DNA of 64,000 nucleotides from Brachionus plicatilis (lineage: Eukaryota; Rotifera; Eurotatoria; Ploima; Brachionidae). This document shows, one piece after another, positions 63,776 to 64,000 of this stretch (position 1 is the stretch's first letter; the number at the start of each line of letters is the position of its first letter). Location: positions 1,851,872-1,915,871 of the forward strand of contig QEOQ01000204.1 in NCBI GenBank assembly GCA_010279815.1, in the 5' to 3' direction. A program made the position numbers and the translations under genes. A model generated the notes under the pieces. The model saw only the letters and a program-made list of their open reading frames with translations. It searched no databases and was not told where the DNA came from.

Positions 63776-63865
63776 AAAAATTTTTTATAATATTTTTGGT
63801 TTATATTTGTATTTAGAATAAAAAAATATTTAAAAATTATTTTAATCATCCTAATAATTATGATT

Positions 63866-64000
63866 ATGATTCAAGTGAGATTTCTGACTTTGCCGTTCCA
63901 CTTGAAGCTGACTTTAACAAATTCTGTTGCATTAACTGCAGGTCAAGGATCAAAACAGCAGCAGCCAAATTTAGATCGATTGTCGTTATGATCTTATAAT
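63866..64000 (+). other. Possible coding sequence at the window edge
   Basis: The composition rises above the AT-rich background and a plus-strand frame reads NYDYDSSEISDFAVPLEAD then a Cys-rich CCINC. A second frame (LPFHLKLTLTNSVALTAGQG) is also open, and CTGCAG|GTCAAG could be a donor. The window ends too soon to decide. Confidence 0.25.

Overview
The window is a 64 kb piece of a strongly AT-rich animal genome. It contains one 283-base assembly gap (27555-27837). The gene set is animal: PRPF31, PPCDC, an ATF4-like bZIP factor, Mediator subunits MED13 and MED31, a RANBP2/Nup358-type nucleoporin, a WWOX-like short-chain dehydrogenase and a DUF1749 hydrolase. Introns are either very short (about 50-80 bp) or several kb long and filled with small DNA transposons. 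A small invertebrate such as a monogonont rotifer (Brachionus-like) is my best guess. That guess rests on base composition and gene style, not on a diagnostic marker.

Layout. 1-945 is the 3' part of PRPF31. 1061-2343 is a decayed Tc1/mariner-type transposon with intact ends. 4040-5715 holds three compact plus-strand genes: a small membrane protein, PPCDC and a small secreted acidic protein. 7541-8515 is an ATF4-like gene on the minus strand whose leader carries two upstream ORFs arranged as in vertebrate ATF4. 12360-31347 is MED13 on the minus strand. I rebuilt it as five exons, including a first exon (31261-31347) and a last exon (12360-12492) lying in apparent gene deserts and too short to stand out as ORFs. 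Its long introns contain hAT-, piggyBac- and Mutator-type elements, an element carrying a C2H2 zinc-finger frame, and an opposite-strand nested small gene. 34.9-35.6 kb and 41.1-41.85 kb are LINE fragments. 37.84-38.66 kb is a minisatellite. 39268-40455 is MED31 with a very long Q/P/S-rich N-terminus. 43710-44465 is a DUF1749 alpha/beta hydrolase. 45461-58366 is a 12-exon RANBP2/Nup358-like gene on the plus strand, with large introns full of inverted-repeat elements. 58953-59755 is an internally deleted pogo/Tigger element. 60312-60956 encodes a secreted precursor with four near-identical 48-residue repeats separated by Gly-Lys-Arg sites. 61579-62577 is a WWOX-like SDR. The right edge is repetitive, with possible exon sequence in the last 130 bases.

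How it fits together. No operon-like functional cluster is evident. MED13 (kinase module) and MED31 (middle module) belong to the same Mediator complex and share a strikingly GC-rich coding composition unlike their neighbours. The observations I would follow first are the repeat peptide precursor with amidation-type processing sites, the ATF4-like uORF pair, the reduced RANBP2 with a degenerate Ran-binding domain, and the tandem array of splice-acceptor-like sequence just downstream of the MED13 exon 4 donor.
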